DNA of 43,317 nucleotides from a virus. The notes below the pieces were generated by a model. It was not told the origin of the DNA. It saw nothing but the letters and a program-made list of their open reading frames with translations, and searched no databases. Below, in pieces: positions 7,241-12,679 of this stretch. Positions within the stretch are counted from its first letter, which is position 1. Each line of letters opens with the position of its first letter. The DNA is taken from the IMG/VR virus record IMGVR_UViG_3300038549_000012, positions 1-43,317 of that record, one strand, 5' to 3'. The translations under genes were made by a program, and so were the position numbers.

Positions 7241-7527
7241 TCCCGCTCCTTCATCCGTTCTTTCTCAGCCTGACCTTTCAAGCCGCCGCGTGCGATCCAT
7301 GCTTCGACCTTTTCGCGCGAGCCGTGGCATCCTTCAGGAACTTCGTTGTAGAGGAAGTCGCAGAAGTCGAACAGACGGCCACGGTTAATGTAGTCGGCTC
7401 TCGCTGTGGCGCCCATTAGGTCGTTGCAAAGAACGGCGTTTAAGAAATTGCCGCCGTCAATACCATTCTCGATATAGAGCCGCATCGCGTCTTGCATGTG
7501 TATCGGCAATCTGCTGTAGTCAAACAT
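7237..7527 (-). CDS. Conserved phage protein of unknown function
   Basis: The start at ATG 7527 is chosen for its AGGAGAGATGAA ribosome site, because the longer frame to 7656 runs into the upstream gene. The 96-residue protein has the layout of a family often seen in phage early regions: LPIHMQDAMRLYIENGI, then AVLCNDLMGATARAD, then FLYNEVPEGCHGS and VEAWIARGGL. No function is known to me. Its C-terminus (QAEKERMKERE) closely resembles that of the next upstream gene, which suggests a duplicated gene junction. Confidence 0.7.
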   Translation of the reverse strand: MFDYSRLPIHMQDAMRLYIENGIDGGNFLNAVLCNDLMGATARADYINRGRLFDFCDFLYNEVPEGCHGSREKVEAWIARGGLKGQAEKERMKERE

Positions 7528-7528
7528 T

Positions 7529-7861
7529 TCATCTCTCCTGTGCTCGTTCTTTCTCAGCCTGATCCAGTTCCCAGCAACGGTCAGATACTGCGTCGGAGTC
7601 CTGAAGTTTCGCTTTGAGTAGACGCTCAATCTCGTTCTCGAATGTGGTGTAGTCATCCGAGATAATCGCCGCAGCTAGAATCTCTGGAATTGTCCACGCC
7701 CAATTTTCCAAGTGATCCTGAAGGGTCCATCCGTCTACTTTCTCCCCCGCCATCAAGTCCTCCACTATCGAGGTCAGGGCTTCCTCTTTGTAGGAGTTGA
7801 CTACCCTTTCAGCGTCGGGCCGATCATGGGCCGCTTCTGATACGTTCACGGGGTCTTTCAT
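7529..7861 (-). CDS. Hypothetical early protein (unknown)
   Basis: A 110-residue acidic protein starting at the ATG that overlaps the upstream stop (ATGA at 7858-7861). It is mostly helical (EEALTSIVEDLMAGEKVDG, then WTIPEILAAAIISDDYTTFE). The C-terminus QAEKERAQER matches the end of the next gene. No family recognised. The longer frame to 8035 is a shadow of the upstream gene. Confidence 0.6.
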   Translation of the reverse strand: MKDPVNVSEAAHDRPDAERVVNSYKEEALTSIVEDLMAGEKVDGWTLQDHLENWAWTIPEILAAAIISDDYTTFENEIERLLKAKLQDSDAVSDRCWELDQAEKERAQER

Positions 7862-8121
7862 GGGATGTAGGTCAAGCTCGAAAGTCGGGCACGGATGCGC
7901 TCTTGCCGGAAGCGTTCGCCGCGTTCCTGCGAGAGCTTGATGTTTTCCTTGGTACGCTCCATCAGGCCCCAGCCTTCGGGGTCCGTGTCTGAACTGTATC
8001 CCCAGAACGCGCTCGCTAGAGGCGCAGAGCAGCAATAGCTCCGAATGTTGGCGAGCTTTACGCCACGTTGCAGCCTGACGCGCTCGTGCTTACCGCAAGA
8101 CTTGCAAAGTGCATTTGCCAT
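7858..8121 (-). CDS. First gene of leftward operon, small CxxC protein
   Basis: An 87-residue basic protein starts with CKSCGKHERVRLQRG, has a CC pair near residue 30 and ends in an Arg-rich helix (RGERFRQERIRARL). It could be a zinc-binding nucleic-acid or RNA-polymerase contact protein, but this is only a pattern. GGAGG precedes the ATG. The leftward promoter at 8154-8182 lies about 26 bases upstream of the expected transcript start to ATG distance, so this gene should be made first. Confidence 0.65.
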   Translation of the reverse strand: MANALCKSCGKHERVRLQRGVKLANIRSYCCSAPLASAFWGYSSDTDPEGWGLMERTKENIKLSQERGERFRQERIRARLSSLTYIP

Positions 8122-8153
8122 TCTGATCCTCCGTTGTGGTTGAGCCTGAGGTA

Positions 8154-8182
8154 AGTATGAGGGCTAGATTCCCCACTGTCAA
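8154..8182 (-). promoter_or_regulatory. Leftward early promoter (sigma70-like)
   Basis: On the minus strand TTGACA (8182-8177), a 17-base spacer and CATACT (8159-8154). A transcript would begin near 8147 and leave a leader of about 26 bases holding the GGAGG site of the 8121 gene. It faces away from the rightward promoter at 8213. Confidence 0.6.
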
Positions 8183-8228
8183 GCCTTTTCGCACTCCTGT
8201 TACAAAATAAAGTTGACAAGGCTTTTCA
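8177..8228. promoter_or_regulatory. Imperfect direct repeats over both divergent -35 boxes (possible operators)
   Basis: GTCAAGCCTTTTC (8178-8190) and GACAAGGCTTTTC (8215-8227) match at 11 of 13 positions. Each overlaps or adjoins one of the two divergent -35 boxes. A repressor binding both would control the leftward and rightward operons together. The HTH protein at 8252 is the obvious candidate regulator. Inference only. Confidence 0.4.
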
Positions 8229-8240
8229 ACTGTGTATAGT
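8213..8240 (+). promoter_or_regulatory. Rightward early promoter (sigma70-like)
   Basis: TTGACA (8213-8218), a 16-base spacer and TATAGT (8235-8240). The transcript would start near 8246-8248, only about 5 bases before the ATG of the HTH gene at 8252. That mRNA may be essentially leaderless, as lambda cI from PRM is. Confidence 0.65.
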
Positions 8241-8251
8241 AAGGGATAGAA

Positions 8252-8413
8252 ATGACCCGAATAGAGAAGGCAGCCGCAGATAGACGATTGAAAATTCAAG
8301 CACTTATGCGCTCCGGCAAGAGTCAATCCGAGGTCGCTAGGGTGTTGGGGATCAGCCGTCAGCGGGTCTGGCAGATCGTATCGGGTAGGCACTGGAGGAT
8401 GTTCTACAAATGA
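8252..8413 (+). CDS. Small helix-turn-helix regulator (53 aa)
   Basis: A 53-residue basic protein with a clear HTH at residues 22-44 (SGKSQSEVARVLGISRQRVW, then QIV). This is the pattern of sigma-region-4-like and Cro-like DNA-binding helices. It is the first gene after the rightward promoter and faces the leftward operon, so it is the best candidate for the early genetic switch. AAGGGA lies before the ATG but may fall upstream of the transcript start. It is not a full-length repressor, since no oligomerisation or cleavage domain is present. Confidence 0.7.
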   Translation: MTRIEKAAADRRLKIQALMRSGKSQSEVARVLGISRQRVWQIVSGRHWRMFYK

Positions 8414-8426
8414 AGGTAGGTTCGAT
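8408..8426 (+). repeat. 19-bp leader repeat, copy 1
   Basis: AAATGAAGGTAGGTTCGAT spans the stop of the HTH gene and the ribosome site of the next gene. It recurs at 8616-8634 with one mismatch in the same stop-to-start position. Either a duplicated gene junction or a translation signal. Confidence 0.6.
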
Positions 8427-8621
8427 ATGAAAGCACTGCTGAACATTGAAGCCACAGAAGCAAAGACGGTCGAAGCTTTGGAGAAGGCCATCGTTTCGAT
8501 TCTGAACACACATGGGAATACCTGGGGGGAGCTATGGTTGAAACGAAAAGCTCTTCAATGCCTGAAAGAGTCAGCCACCCCAGTGACCAATATCTCTAAC
8601 TGTAACTTTACAGGCAAATGA
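8427..8621 (+). CDS. Small hypothetical protein
   Basis: A 64-residue protein with AGGTAGG before its ATG. The helical N-terminus (MKALLNIEATEAKTVEALEK) is followed by GNTWGELWLKRKALQCLKES. No family recognised. It is flanked on both sides by the 19-bp leader repeat. Confidence 0.5.
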   Translation: MKALLNIEATEAKTVEALEKAIVSILNTHGNTWGELWLKRKALQCLKESATPVTNISNCNFTGK

Positions 8622-8634
8622 GGGTAGGTTCGAT
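8616..8634 (+). repeat. 19-bp leader repeat, copy 2
   Basis: AAATGAGGGTAGGTTCGAT differs from the copy at 8408-8426 at one position. It ends on the ATG of the short frame at 8633. Confidence 0.6.
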
Positions 8635-8782
8635 GAGGGCTCGTAGGTTGCGGCAACAACCTATCCTTGCCGGGATAAGGGCGATACCGGGGTACGTAAC
8701 ATTGAAAGCCTCGACCCAAATGAGTCCTCTTCCAACCTTCTTTCAACGCGCCCCTTGGGGCATTTATAGGAGTGTCAAATGA
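8633..8782 (+). CDS. Doubtful short frame (49 aa)
   Basis: A 49-residue basic frame preceded by GAGGGTAGG, with a stop overlapping the next ATG (ATGA). Those signals favour a gene. The sequence is low in acidic residues and runs through the hairpins at 8659-8682 (TATCC/GGATA) and 8751-8762 (GCCCCTTGGGGC), so it may instead be a structured leader. Confidence 0.35.
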   Translation: MRARRLRQQPILAGIRAIPGYVTLKASTQMSPLPTFFQRAPWGIYRSVK

Positions 8783-8991
8783 AGCTTTTTGAATATGCAG
8801 TCATCTACAATCCGCTTCCCACGAAGGATCAGAAGGACCGTGGCGAGGCCCCGAAATCAGAATTGATCGTGGACGTTACCCGAGTCCTCGCGAATAACGA
8901 TAAGGAAGCCATGATGCTGGCTGCGAGGGCTATACCGGAGAAGTTCACCGACAAGCTGGATCGAGTGGAGATCGCGCTCCGCCCTTTCTAG
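8779..8991 (+). CDS. Conserved small phage protein (unknown)
   Basis: A 70-residue protein with TAGGAG 8 bases before the ATG. The plan MKLFEYAVIYNP, then SELIVDVTRVLANNDKEAMM and LAARAIPEKFTDKLDRVEIA, ending in RPF, matches small proteins common in environmental phage genomes. In those, the segment after the first strand is a set of beta strands and one helix. Function unknown. Confidence 0.7.
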   Translation: MKLFEYAVIYNPLPTKDQKDRGEAPKSELIVDVTRVLANNDKEAMMLAARAIPEKFTDKLDRVEIALRPF

Positions 8992-9044
8992 CCCCCTCTG
9001 CGAGCCGAGCAGATGAGGGGCAAAAAGAACGGCTGAGAGAGCAA

Positions 9045-9137
9045 ATGAGTAACGCGGTCGCAAATACAGCTTGGTTCACCACCAATACAGGAACAGCAAT
9101 CCCGGCAACTTACATGACAGCGAGTTCGATCACATGA
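9045..9137 (+). CDS. Doubtful very short frame (30 aa)
   Basis: A 30-residue Thr/Ala-rich frame (MSNAVANTAWFTTNTGTAIP...) with GAGAG before its ATG. It is the only coding candidate in the stretch 8992-9266. The rest of that stretch holds a second copy of the 15-mer TTCAACGCGCCCCTT (9140-9154, also at 8742-8756), a terminator-like hairpin and the start of a leader repeat. Confidence 0.3.
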   Translation: MSNAVANTAWFTTNTGTAIPATYMTASSIT

Positions 9138-9187
9138 ACTTCAACGCGCCCCTTCTCCCCTTTCCCTCCCTCGGGACGAAGGTTTTA

Positions 9188-9225
9188 CCCGGCTGCTGTG
9201 GCGCGTGGCTAGGCCGGGATTTTGT
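9188..9225 (+). terminator. Possible terminator
   Basis: CCCGGC (9188-9193) pairs with GCCGGG (9213-9218) around a 19-base loop, and ATTTTGTT follows. The loop is long and the T tract interrupted, so termination may be partial. It precedes leader repeat copy A and the next gene. Confidence 0.4.
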
Positions 9226-9261
9226 TCATTTGACCTGACTTTGTAGTAACCATCACGGAGG
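9226..9261 (+). repeat. 36-bp leader repeat, copy A
   Basis: The core TCATTTGACCTGACTTTGTA runs on to ATCACGGAGG and ends as the ribosome site of the gene at 9267. Related copies stand at 11019 and 11218, each directly before a short gene, with a weaker relative at 11634. Confidence 0.7.
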
Positions 9262-9266
9262 ATGAG

Positions 9267-9431
9267 ATGACCGAACGCGAAGACCCTACCCCAGAGCAGT
9301 ACGAGCAGACCGTAGCTCAGTGGTGGAGAGACCCGGAGTACGAATTGTGGCTGGACAAACTGGAACATGCCGCTTGGGTGGAATGCTATAACGCTCAACG
9401 AAAGGACGAAGATGAGCCAGATGAGGGCTGA
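9267..9431 (+). CDS. Small acidic protein (54 aa)
   Basis: A 54-residue acidic protein (TEREDPTPEQYEQTVAQWW at the start, KDEDEPDEG at the end) with GGAGG before its ATG. The charge suggests a DNA-mimic or inhibitor type of early protein, but there is no family match to support this. Its end overlaps the longest version of the next gene by 20 bases. Confidence 0.6.
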   Translation: MTEREDPTPEQYEQTVAQWWRDPEYELWLDKLEHAAWVECYNAQRKDEDEPDEG

Positions 9432-9501
9432 TCTGGCCGCTTGGGTTAAGGAATACGAGGCTCATCAGCATGAATTCGATAATTTAGACGAAAGGAAGAC
9501 A

Positions 9502-9885
9502 ATGCCTGATATTGGACAGATGATCGAAAGCAAGTATCTCAAGGGTGCGGATATTCCCGATCCGGTGATTGTGACCATTCGCGGAGTCAAACAGGTCAAT
9601 ATCGCCAAAGAGGATGCTGAACCCGAATACAAGTGGGCGATCAAGTTTGCCGAGTTCGACAAGCCCATGATCCTGAATGTGACCAACATGAAGATTGCCG
9701 CCAAGGTCTTGGGGTCAACGAACACCGACGACTGGGCGGGTAAGGAGATCGTTCTTTACTTTGACGAGAACGTGACCTTTGGGGGTGAGCTGGTCGGGGG
9801 GCTTAGGTTCAAGCGTAAGGAACCGGAACCCAAGAAAGCAGCGACCAAAGGTCTTGTCGGCATGAAGGATGATGTTCCCTTCTGA
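9502..9885 (+). CDS. Conserved phage early protein, possible nucleic-acid-binding fold
   Basis: The start at ATG 9502 is preferred because AAAGGAAG lies just before it and the conserved-looking core begins at MPDIGQMIESKYLKGADI. An in-frame ATG at 9412 would add 30 residues and is also possible. The 127-residue protein has a beta-rich middle (DPVIVTIRGVKQVNI, then YKWAIKFAEFDKPMILN) and a helix plus strand holding WAGKEIVLYFDENVTF. It ends in acidic-hydrophobic DDVPF, like the tips of single-stranded-DNA-binding proteins. That resemblance is weak evidence for a replication accessory role. Confidence 0.7.
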   Translation: MPDIGQMIESKYLKGADIPDPVIVTIRGVKQVNIAKEDAEPEYKWAIKFAEFDKPMILNVTNMKIAAKVLGSTNTDDWAGKEIVLYFDENVTFGGELVGGLRFKRKEPEPKKAATKGLVGMKDDVPF

Positions 9886-10127
9886 TGGATGTATTGGACC
9901 TTCCCGAGACTCCGGGCTTAAGCCTCACCCGTGCCCGTAAGCAAGTCCTGGCCGACACTGTAATGGGGATCAAGAAGGCTATCAGTGAGGGTAAGGATTG
10001 GACAGCTTTCGTACTAGCGTCTTCAATAACCGACATGGAAGAACTACTCTACCTCTCGAATCAGTTGAATGCGGTCGAGAGGAACATCATCAAGACCTAT
10101 CAAGAGGCTGAAAGGAGATCAAATTGA
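9885..10127 (+). CDS. Small helical protein (unknown)
   Basis: An 80-residue protein whose ATG overlaps the previous TGA (TGATGG). Helices at ARKQVLADTVMGIKKAISEG and MEELLYLSNQLNAVERNIIK make up most of it. No family recognised. It is coupled at both ends. Confidence 0.65.
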   Translation: MDVLDLPETPGLSLTRARKQVLADTVMGIKKAISEGKDWTAFVLASSITDMEELLYLSNQLNAVERNIIKTYQEAERRSN

Positions 10128-10291
10128 CTGGAATATGGCTTAGCGTCGCTGGTATTTTGGCTTGCCTAATAGCGGCATTTGCATTTGCCTATAGCGGGAA
10201 TGTTTCTGCTTGTGTATGGGCGGGAATCGCCAGCATCTGGGCGGCTGCGAATCTATTCAATGAAATAAAGCTCTTTAGGCTCTTGAGATGA
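10124..10291 (+). CDS. Small two-span membrane protein, TTG start
   Basis: A 55-residue frame starts at TTG 10124, which overlaps the upstream TGA (TTGA) and has AAAGGAGATC before it. Its stop overlaps the next ATG (ATGA). Two hydrophobic spans (VAGILACLIAAFAFAYSG and VWAGIASIWAAANLF) are joined by a short loop. The TTG start and short length make it easy to miss. Function unknown. Confidence 0.6.
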   Translation: MTGIWLSVAGILACLIAAFAFAYSGNVSACVWAGIASIWAAANLFNEIKLFRLLR

Positions 10292-10617
10292 GCCTGGACC
10301 CCGATGCGATCTACCGTCAGCTTGAGAAAGCAGGGAATGACTGGGCGGATAAGAAGGCCGGGTTCGAAGCATTGGACCGCGTCACCAAGTCGGTACTCTC
10401 GGATGTTCTCGTCAGTTTCATGGACCAAGGGTTATCGCGTGCGGAGGCTGAGGCCCGTAGTCTATCGAGCGGTCAATACAAGGAGCACCTGGCTTCAGTA
10501 TCCCGGGCTCATAAGGCATACCTACAAGCTCAGGTTCTATGGAATAACCTACAGACTCTGGCAGAGCTGAGACGTTCAGAAGAGTCTACACGTAGGGCTG
10601 AGATCAATTTGAGGTGA
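10288..10617 (+). CDS. Conserved helical phage protein (unknown)
   Basis: A 109-residue, almost wholly helical protein. It begins DPDAIYRQLEKAGNDWADKK, has an acidic-basic middle and ends RRSEESTRRAEINLR. Proteins with this ending occur in phage early regions near recombination genes. I do not know a function. The ATG overlaps the previous stop. Confidence 0.7.
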   Translation: MSLDPDAIYRQLEKAGNDWADKKAGFEALDRVTKSVLSDVLVSFMDQGLSRAEAEARSLSSGQYKEHLASVSRAHKAYLQAQVLWNNLQTLAELRRSEESTRRAEINLR

Positions 10618-10620
10618 GAG

Positions 10621-10794
10621 ATGAAGTCATTTGAATGTTGGCTAGTGAGGCGCCGGAACAAGGGGCGTCATGGTAAGTGGTCTCTATCTGGTATCCGTTC
10701 TAACTGGAAAGCCGCACAGGAAAAGGTTGAGACTCTTCAAGGAATGGGATTTGAAGCAAAAAGGACTAAGGTAAGAATTTCTGAGGTTGGGTGA
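10621..10794 (+). CDS. Small basic protein (57 aa)
   Basis: A 57-residue basic protein (CWLVRRRNKGRHGKWSLSG, then a helix) whose ATG lies 4 bases after the previous stop, with GAGGTGAGAG upstream. Possible nucleic-acid binding from charge alone. No family recognised. Confidence 0.5.
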   Translation: MKSFECWLVRRRNKGRHGKWSLSGIRSNWKAAQEKVETLQGMGFEAKRTKVRISEVG

Positions 10795-10798
10795 GATC

Positions 10799-11017
10799 AT
10801 GGTGAAGCGCTACTCGGCTTTGACTACGGAAAGGGAAATGGAGTGGCCGGTGGTAGAGGATTTACAAGGAGGCTACATTAAAGTCACAGACTACCTCATC
10901 CTACAAGCTGCCCTGAAAGAGGCTTTGGAGGGGTGGGAGAAGGAATGGATTAAGCGTAGCGTTACTGGGCTGCAACATAAGCGTATCTATGAACTCAGGA
11001 AGCTTCTGGAGTCTTAG
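10799..11017 (+). CDS. Small hypothetical protein
   Basis: A 72-residue protein. The ATG at 10799, with GGGTGAG upstream, is preferred over the in-frame TTG at 10787. It has a beta-like start (DLQGGYIKVTDYLI) and a helical end (LKEALEGWEKEW...YELRKLLES). No family recognised. Confidence 0.6.
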   Translation: MVKRYSALTTEREMEWPVVEDLQGGYIKVTDYLILQAALKEALEGWEKEWIKRSVTGLQHKRIYELRKLLES

Positions 11018-11018
11018 G

Positions 11019-11053
11019 TCATTTGATCTGACTACGTAGGACTATCACGGAGA
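11019..11053 (+). repeat. 36-bp leader repeat, copy B
   Basis: TCATTTGATCTGACTACGTA, then GGACTATCACGGAG. It matches copy A except for a few substitutions and a one-base length difference. It directly precedes the ATG at 11059. Confidence 0.7.
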
Positions 11054-11058
11054 GAGAG

Positions 11059-11148
11059 ATGGATTACTCTGAAGCTCTAATTATGGCGAGAGTCTATCTG
11101 CGTCGGGTGGAGGAGTCCGCGCTAGAAGGAAATGGGAGGAAGCGATGA
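11059..11148 (+). CDS. Very short protein candidate (29 aa)
   Basis: A 29-residue frame (MDYSEALIMARVYLRRVEES...) directly after leader repeat B. Its stop overlaps the next ATG (ATGA). The repeated leader and the coupling argue for expression. Function unknown. Confidence 0.45.
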   Translation: MDYSEALIMARVYLRRVEESALEGNGRKR

Positions 11149-11225
11149 GAGAGGCCGAGCAGATTGAGCGGGCGGCCAGCATCCTAAAGAATGCTCTCTA
11201 CTCAAATATGTCTTTGGACATTTGA
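11145..11225 (+). CDS. Very short protein candidate (26 aa)
   Basis: A 26-residue helical frame (MREAEQIERAASILKNALYS...) with GGGAGGAAG just before its ATG, overlapping the previous stop. Its own stop lies inside leader repeat C. Function unknown. Confidence 0.4.
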   Translation: MREAEQIERAASILKNALYSNMSLDI

Positions 11226-11253
11226 TCCCACCCTGTAGTTGCAATCATGGAGG
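11218..11253 (+). repeat. 36-bp leader repeat, copy C
   Basis: ACATTTGATCCCACCCTGTA, then GTTGCAATCATGGAGG. It follows the same consensus as copies A and B and ends as the ribosome site of the gene at 11258. Confidence 0.65.
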
Positions 11254-11257
11254 ATTT

Positions 11258-11440
11258 ATGAGCTATTTACACGATATCCTAAACATGATTCAGACTGAAC
11301 AAAAAAACCTTGCCGATGAAATCATACGGCTGCAAAAGATAAAGGATGAAGTAGTTAAGTGGATTTCAGATGATAATCGTGCTGGCTATCCTAAGCATTG
11401 GAAATTAGCCCACCCGCACTTGACTCCCCCCGCGAGATAG
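11258..11440 (+). CDS. Small helical protein (60 aa)
   Basis: The ATG at 11258 follows GGAGGATTT. An in-frame TTG at 11222 would start inside the leader repeat and is rejected. A single long helix (YLHDILNMIQTEQKNLADEI, then IRLQKIKDEVVKW) suggests a coiled-coil dimer. No family recognised. Confidence 0.6.
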   Translation: MSYLHDILNMIQTEQKNLADEIIRLQKIKDEVVKWISDDNRAGYPKHWKLAHPHLTPPAR

Positions 11441-11444
11441 CGTT

Positions 11445-11633
11445 ATGAAACCCGCACCTAGAGAAGATTGGCCGCACCTGACGAATAGTGAGCGCCGCAA
11501 GGTGGCTACACTTCAATGCCGGGCGGACTGGCTGAGACAGCGAATCGAAGTGTGCGAGGTTGAGCCTGTATATGACAAGGCCGAATTGGCCGCTCTACAG
11601 TGGGCGCTAGGTCGGATTGCAACTTTGAAATAG
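11445..11633 (+). CDS. Small helical protein (62 aa)
   Basis: A 62-residue protein, ATG 4 bases after the previous stop, with no clear ribosome site. Sequence such as SERRKVATLQCRADWLRQRI and KAELAALQWALGRIATL points to a helical hairpin. No family recognised. Confidence 0.55.
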   Translation: MKPAPREDWPHLTNSERRKVATLQCRADWLRQRIEVCEVEPVYDKAELAALQWALGRIATLK

Positions 11634-11645
11634 ATTTGATATGAT
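11617..11645 (+). promoter_or_regulatory. Promoter for the structured RNA candidate
   Basis: TTGCAA (11617-11622), a 17-base spacer and TATGAT (11640-11645), a good sigma70-type match. It lies over the 3' end of the 11445 gene. A transcript would begin near 11652 with GACCGCTCACC. A weak relative of the 36-bp leader repeat (ATTTGATATGATCTCAGGAC...CACCACGGA) overlaps it. Confidence 0.55.
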
Positions 11646-11651
11646 CTCAGG

Positions 11652-11765
11652 ACCGCTCACCACGGAAGAGAGAAACCCCTTAGATCAAGGGCGTGCGGGC
11701 TACAGGCCCGGCAGGAATCCTCCCTCCTGTGGTGACACGCTCTTGTTCTCAGGGGTTTTTGTTTT
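11652..11765 (+). ncRNA. Candidate small structured RNA with pseudoknot and intrinsic terminator
   Basis: No convincing coding frame lies here, but the folding signal is strong. Arms 11673-11695 and 11736-11758 are both 23 bases long. They pair over 20 Watson-Crick positions plus one G-U, with two mismatches. Between them sit two hairpins, CGGGC/GCCCG (11696-11710) and CAGGA/TCCTG (11712-11729). TCACCAC at 11657-11663, upstream of the long stem, complements GTGGTGA at 11729-11735, inside it. That would form a pseudoknot, or an alternative fold. The long stem ends in GGGGTTTTTGTTTT, an intrinsic terminator. A promoter precedes it. About 115 bases long; no known RNA family recognised. Confidence 0.6.
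11736..11765 (+). terminator. Intrinsic terminator arm of the RNA candidate
   Basis: The 3' arm CACGCTCTTG...CAGGGG pairs with 11673-11695 and runs into TTTTTGTTTT. It may also act on read-through from the upstream early genes and so divide the early region into two parts. Confidence 0.6.
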
Positions 11766-11789
11766 GGGGCGTGCAGGTGGGTTAGATGG

Positions 11790-11924
11790 ATGGGCATGTG
11801 CGGTTCCGAACCGCAGCAGTTTCACGGGCTAGTGATGGGGGATGAGCCGTTCGACTCGGCGATCCCGGCTGTTTTGGACCATGCCTATCCTTCTAACCCT
11901 CTTGGCGGTCCTCAGGGCGGGTAA
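11790..11924 (+). CDS. Doubtful short frame (44 aa)
   Basis: A 44-residue frame (MGMCGSEPQQFHGLVMGDEP...) with no good ribosome site. It contains the 17-bp palindrome at 11799-11815. It is the longest plus-strand ATG frame between the RNA candidate and the 11994 gene. A second tiny frame (22 codons, 11929-11997) follows and overlaps the 11994 ATG. Otherwise this stretch looks non-coding. Confidence 0.3.
   Translation: MGMCGSEPQQFHGLVMGDEPFDSAIPAVLDHAYPSNPLGGPQGG
11799..11815. promoter_or_regulatory. Perfect 17-bp palindrome (operator-like)
   Basis: TGCGGTTC and GAACCGCA are exact reverse complements around one central base. In DNA this is a typical dimer-binding site. In RNA it would form a six-pair hairpin. 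No ligand is known. Confidence 0.4.
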
Positions 11925-11993
11925 GTTGATGGCCGATCTCGGGCGCACCCAGGACAGAGAAGGCAGGATACAGGGCCAGAAAGGAGGCAAGAC

Positions 11994-12224
11994 ATGAATT
12001 CCAAGCAGAAAGTTCTCAGGCGATACCCGCAAGCATATGCAAGGTATGTTGGGCTGTCGTTGAAATTCGTAATCGTCAATCACAATGTAGAAATAAGCGG
12101 ACATCGTTCGAGACTTCGTGATGCTTGGCGATCTGCCTCATTGATATCTGTATGCGCCAGTGATCAACCCGCTGGCTTTCTAGGTAGCCTTGCACAGCGC
12201 CTAGACCGGGAAACCCTCGACTAA
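11994..12224 (+). CDS. Small basic phage protein (unknown)
   Basis: A 76-residue protein with AAAGGAGG before its ATG. It starts MNSKQKVLRRYPQAYARYVG, a plan familiar from small early phage proteins in which an N-terminal helix is followed by strands (LKFVIVNHNVEISG) and a RDAWRSA helix. Those relatives usually end soon after that helix. Here another 25 or so residues follow, which may be extra or the result of a shifted frame. Confidence 0.6.
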   Translation: MNSKQKVLRRYPQAYARYVGLSLKFVIVNHNVEISGHRSRLRDAWRSASLISVCASDQPAGFLGSLAQRLDRETLD

Positions 12225-12342
12225 TGATGTAAGTGGTCTGACAGGGGCCGTAAGTCCTGTGAGGGATAAGGAAAGAGAAGTGCGAAGGGCAGAAAGATGA
12301 TGACATCATCATCAACGGGTTGCCTATTGCTGTGAGGAAAGA
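12225..12342 (+). other. Non-coding stretch with inverted repeats before the replication gene
   Basis: No frame with a usable start covers this stretch. It holds GATGATG-A-CATCATC (12296-12310), a perfect inverted repeat, and ACAGG/CCTGT around a 10-base loop near 12241-12260. A frame without a start codon ends in NGLPIAVRKE at the GTGA overlap and may be the remnant of a gene. A replication origin or a control site is possible. Confidence 0.35.
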
Positions 12343-12591
12343 GTGAGAATCGTCCAGATCAATGAATCTAATGCCAAGCTTACTGATTGGGACCTTTTCT
12401 GGGAGTGTTACCCAAGAAAGGTCGCCAAACTAGATGCTATGAGGGCATGGAAGCAGACTGAATCTGTTCGACCGGAGATAGAACAGGTGATCGCTGCGGT
12501 CGAGCGGTTGGCGAGGAAAACCCAGGATATCCAGTTCTGTCCGTATCCTGCGACCTGGTTACGAAGGGGGCAATTCTTCGATGAGGACTAG
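12343..12591 (+). CDS. Replication-protein C-terminal domain (stand-alone)
   Basis: An 82-residue protein from GTG 12343 (overlapping TGA as GTGA). It holds the hallmark FWECYPRKVAKLDAMRAWKQ, a helix EIEQVIAAVERLARKTQ, and CPYPATWLRRGQFFDED. This YPRK...PaTWL module normally forms the C-terminal part of phage replication or helicase-loading proteins, behind a DNA-binding domain. Here it stands alone. The initiator may therefore be split, or its partner may come from the host. It is the only replication-type gene recognised in the window. Confidence 0.75.
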   Translation: MRIVQINESNAKLTDWDLFWECYPRKVAKLDAMRAWKQTESVRPEIEQVIAAVERLARKTQDIQFCPYPATWLRRGQFFDED

Positions 12592-12592
12592 G

Positions 12593-12679
12593 ATGGAATT
12601 CGACGAAAAGCAGTCTGCCCAGGATACCTTGAGGCTTATGGAGCAAGGAATGTATAACCCTTACGCGGCCCAGTTCTGA
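12593..12679 (+). CDS. Short protein candidate, possibly frameshifted (28 aa)
   Basis: A 28-residue frame (MEFDEKQSAQDTLRLMEQGM...) with GAGGACTAGG before its ATG, ending CAG TTC TGA C. The +1 frame from that point is open and protein-like to 12761 (IPELVQAILYLNSRIDNVWD, then EISED). The intact protein would have about 55 residues. This fits either a +1 recoding event at a UGA-C stop or an indel. Confidence 0.45.
   Translation: MEFDEKQSAQDTLRLMEQGMYNPYAAQF

Noticed and set aside
8090-8509. 139-residue minus-strand frame across the divergent promoter region
   Set aside because: It runs through both promoters and the reverse of the HTH gene, with no ribosome site.
11690-11742. tRNA-like sequence inside the RNA candidate
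   Set aside because: No T-arm GTTCGAATC-type sequence, anticodon arm or CCA end can be placed.
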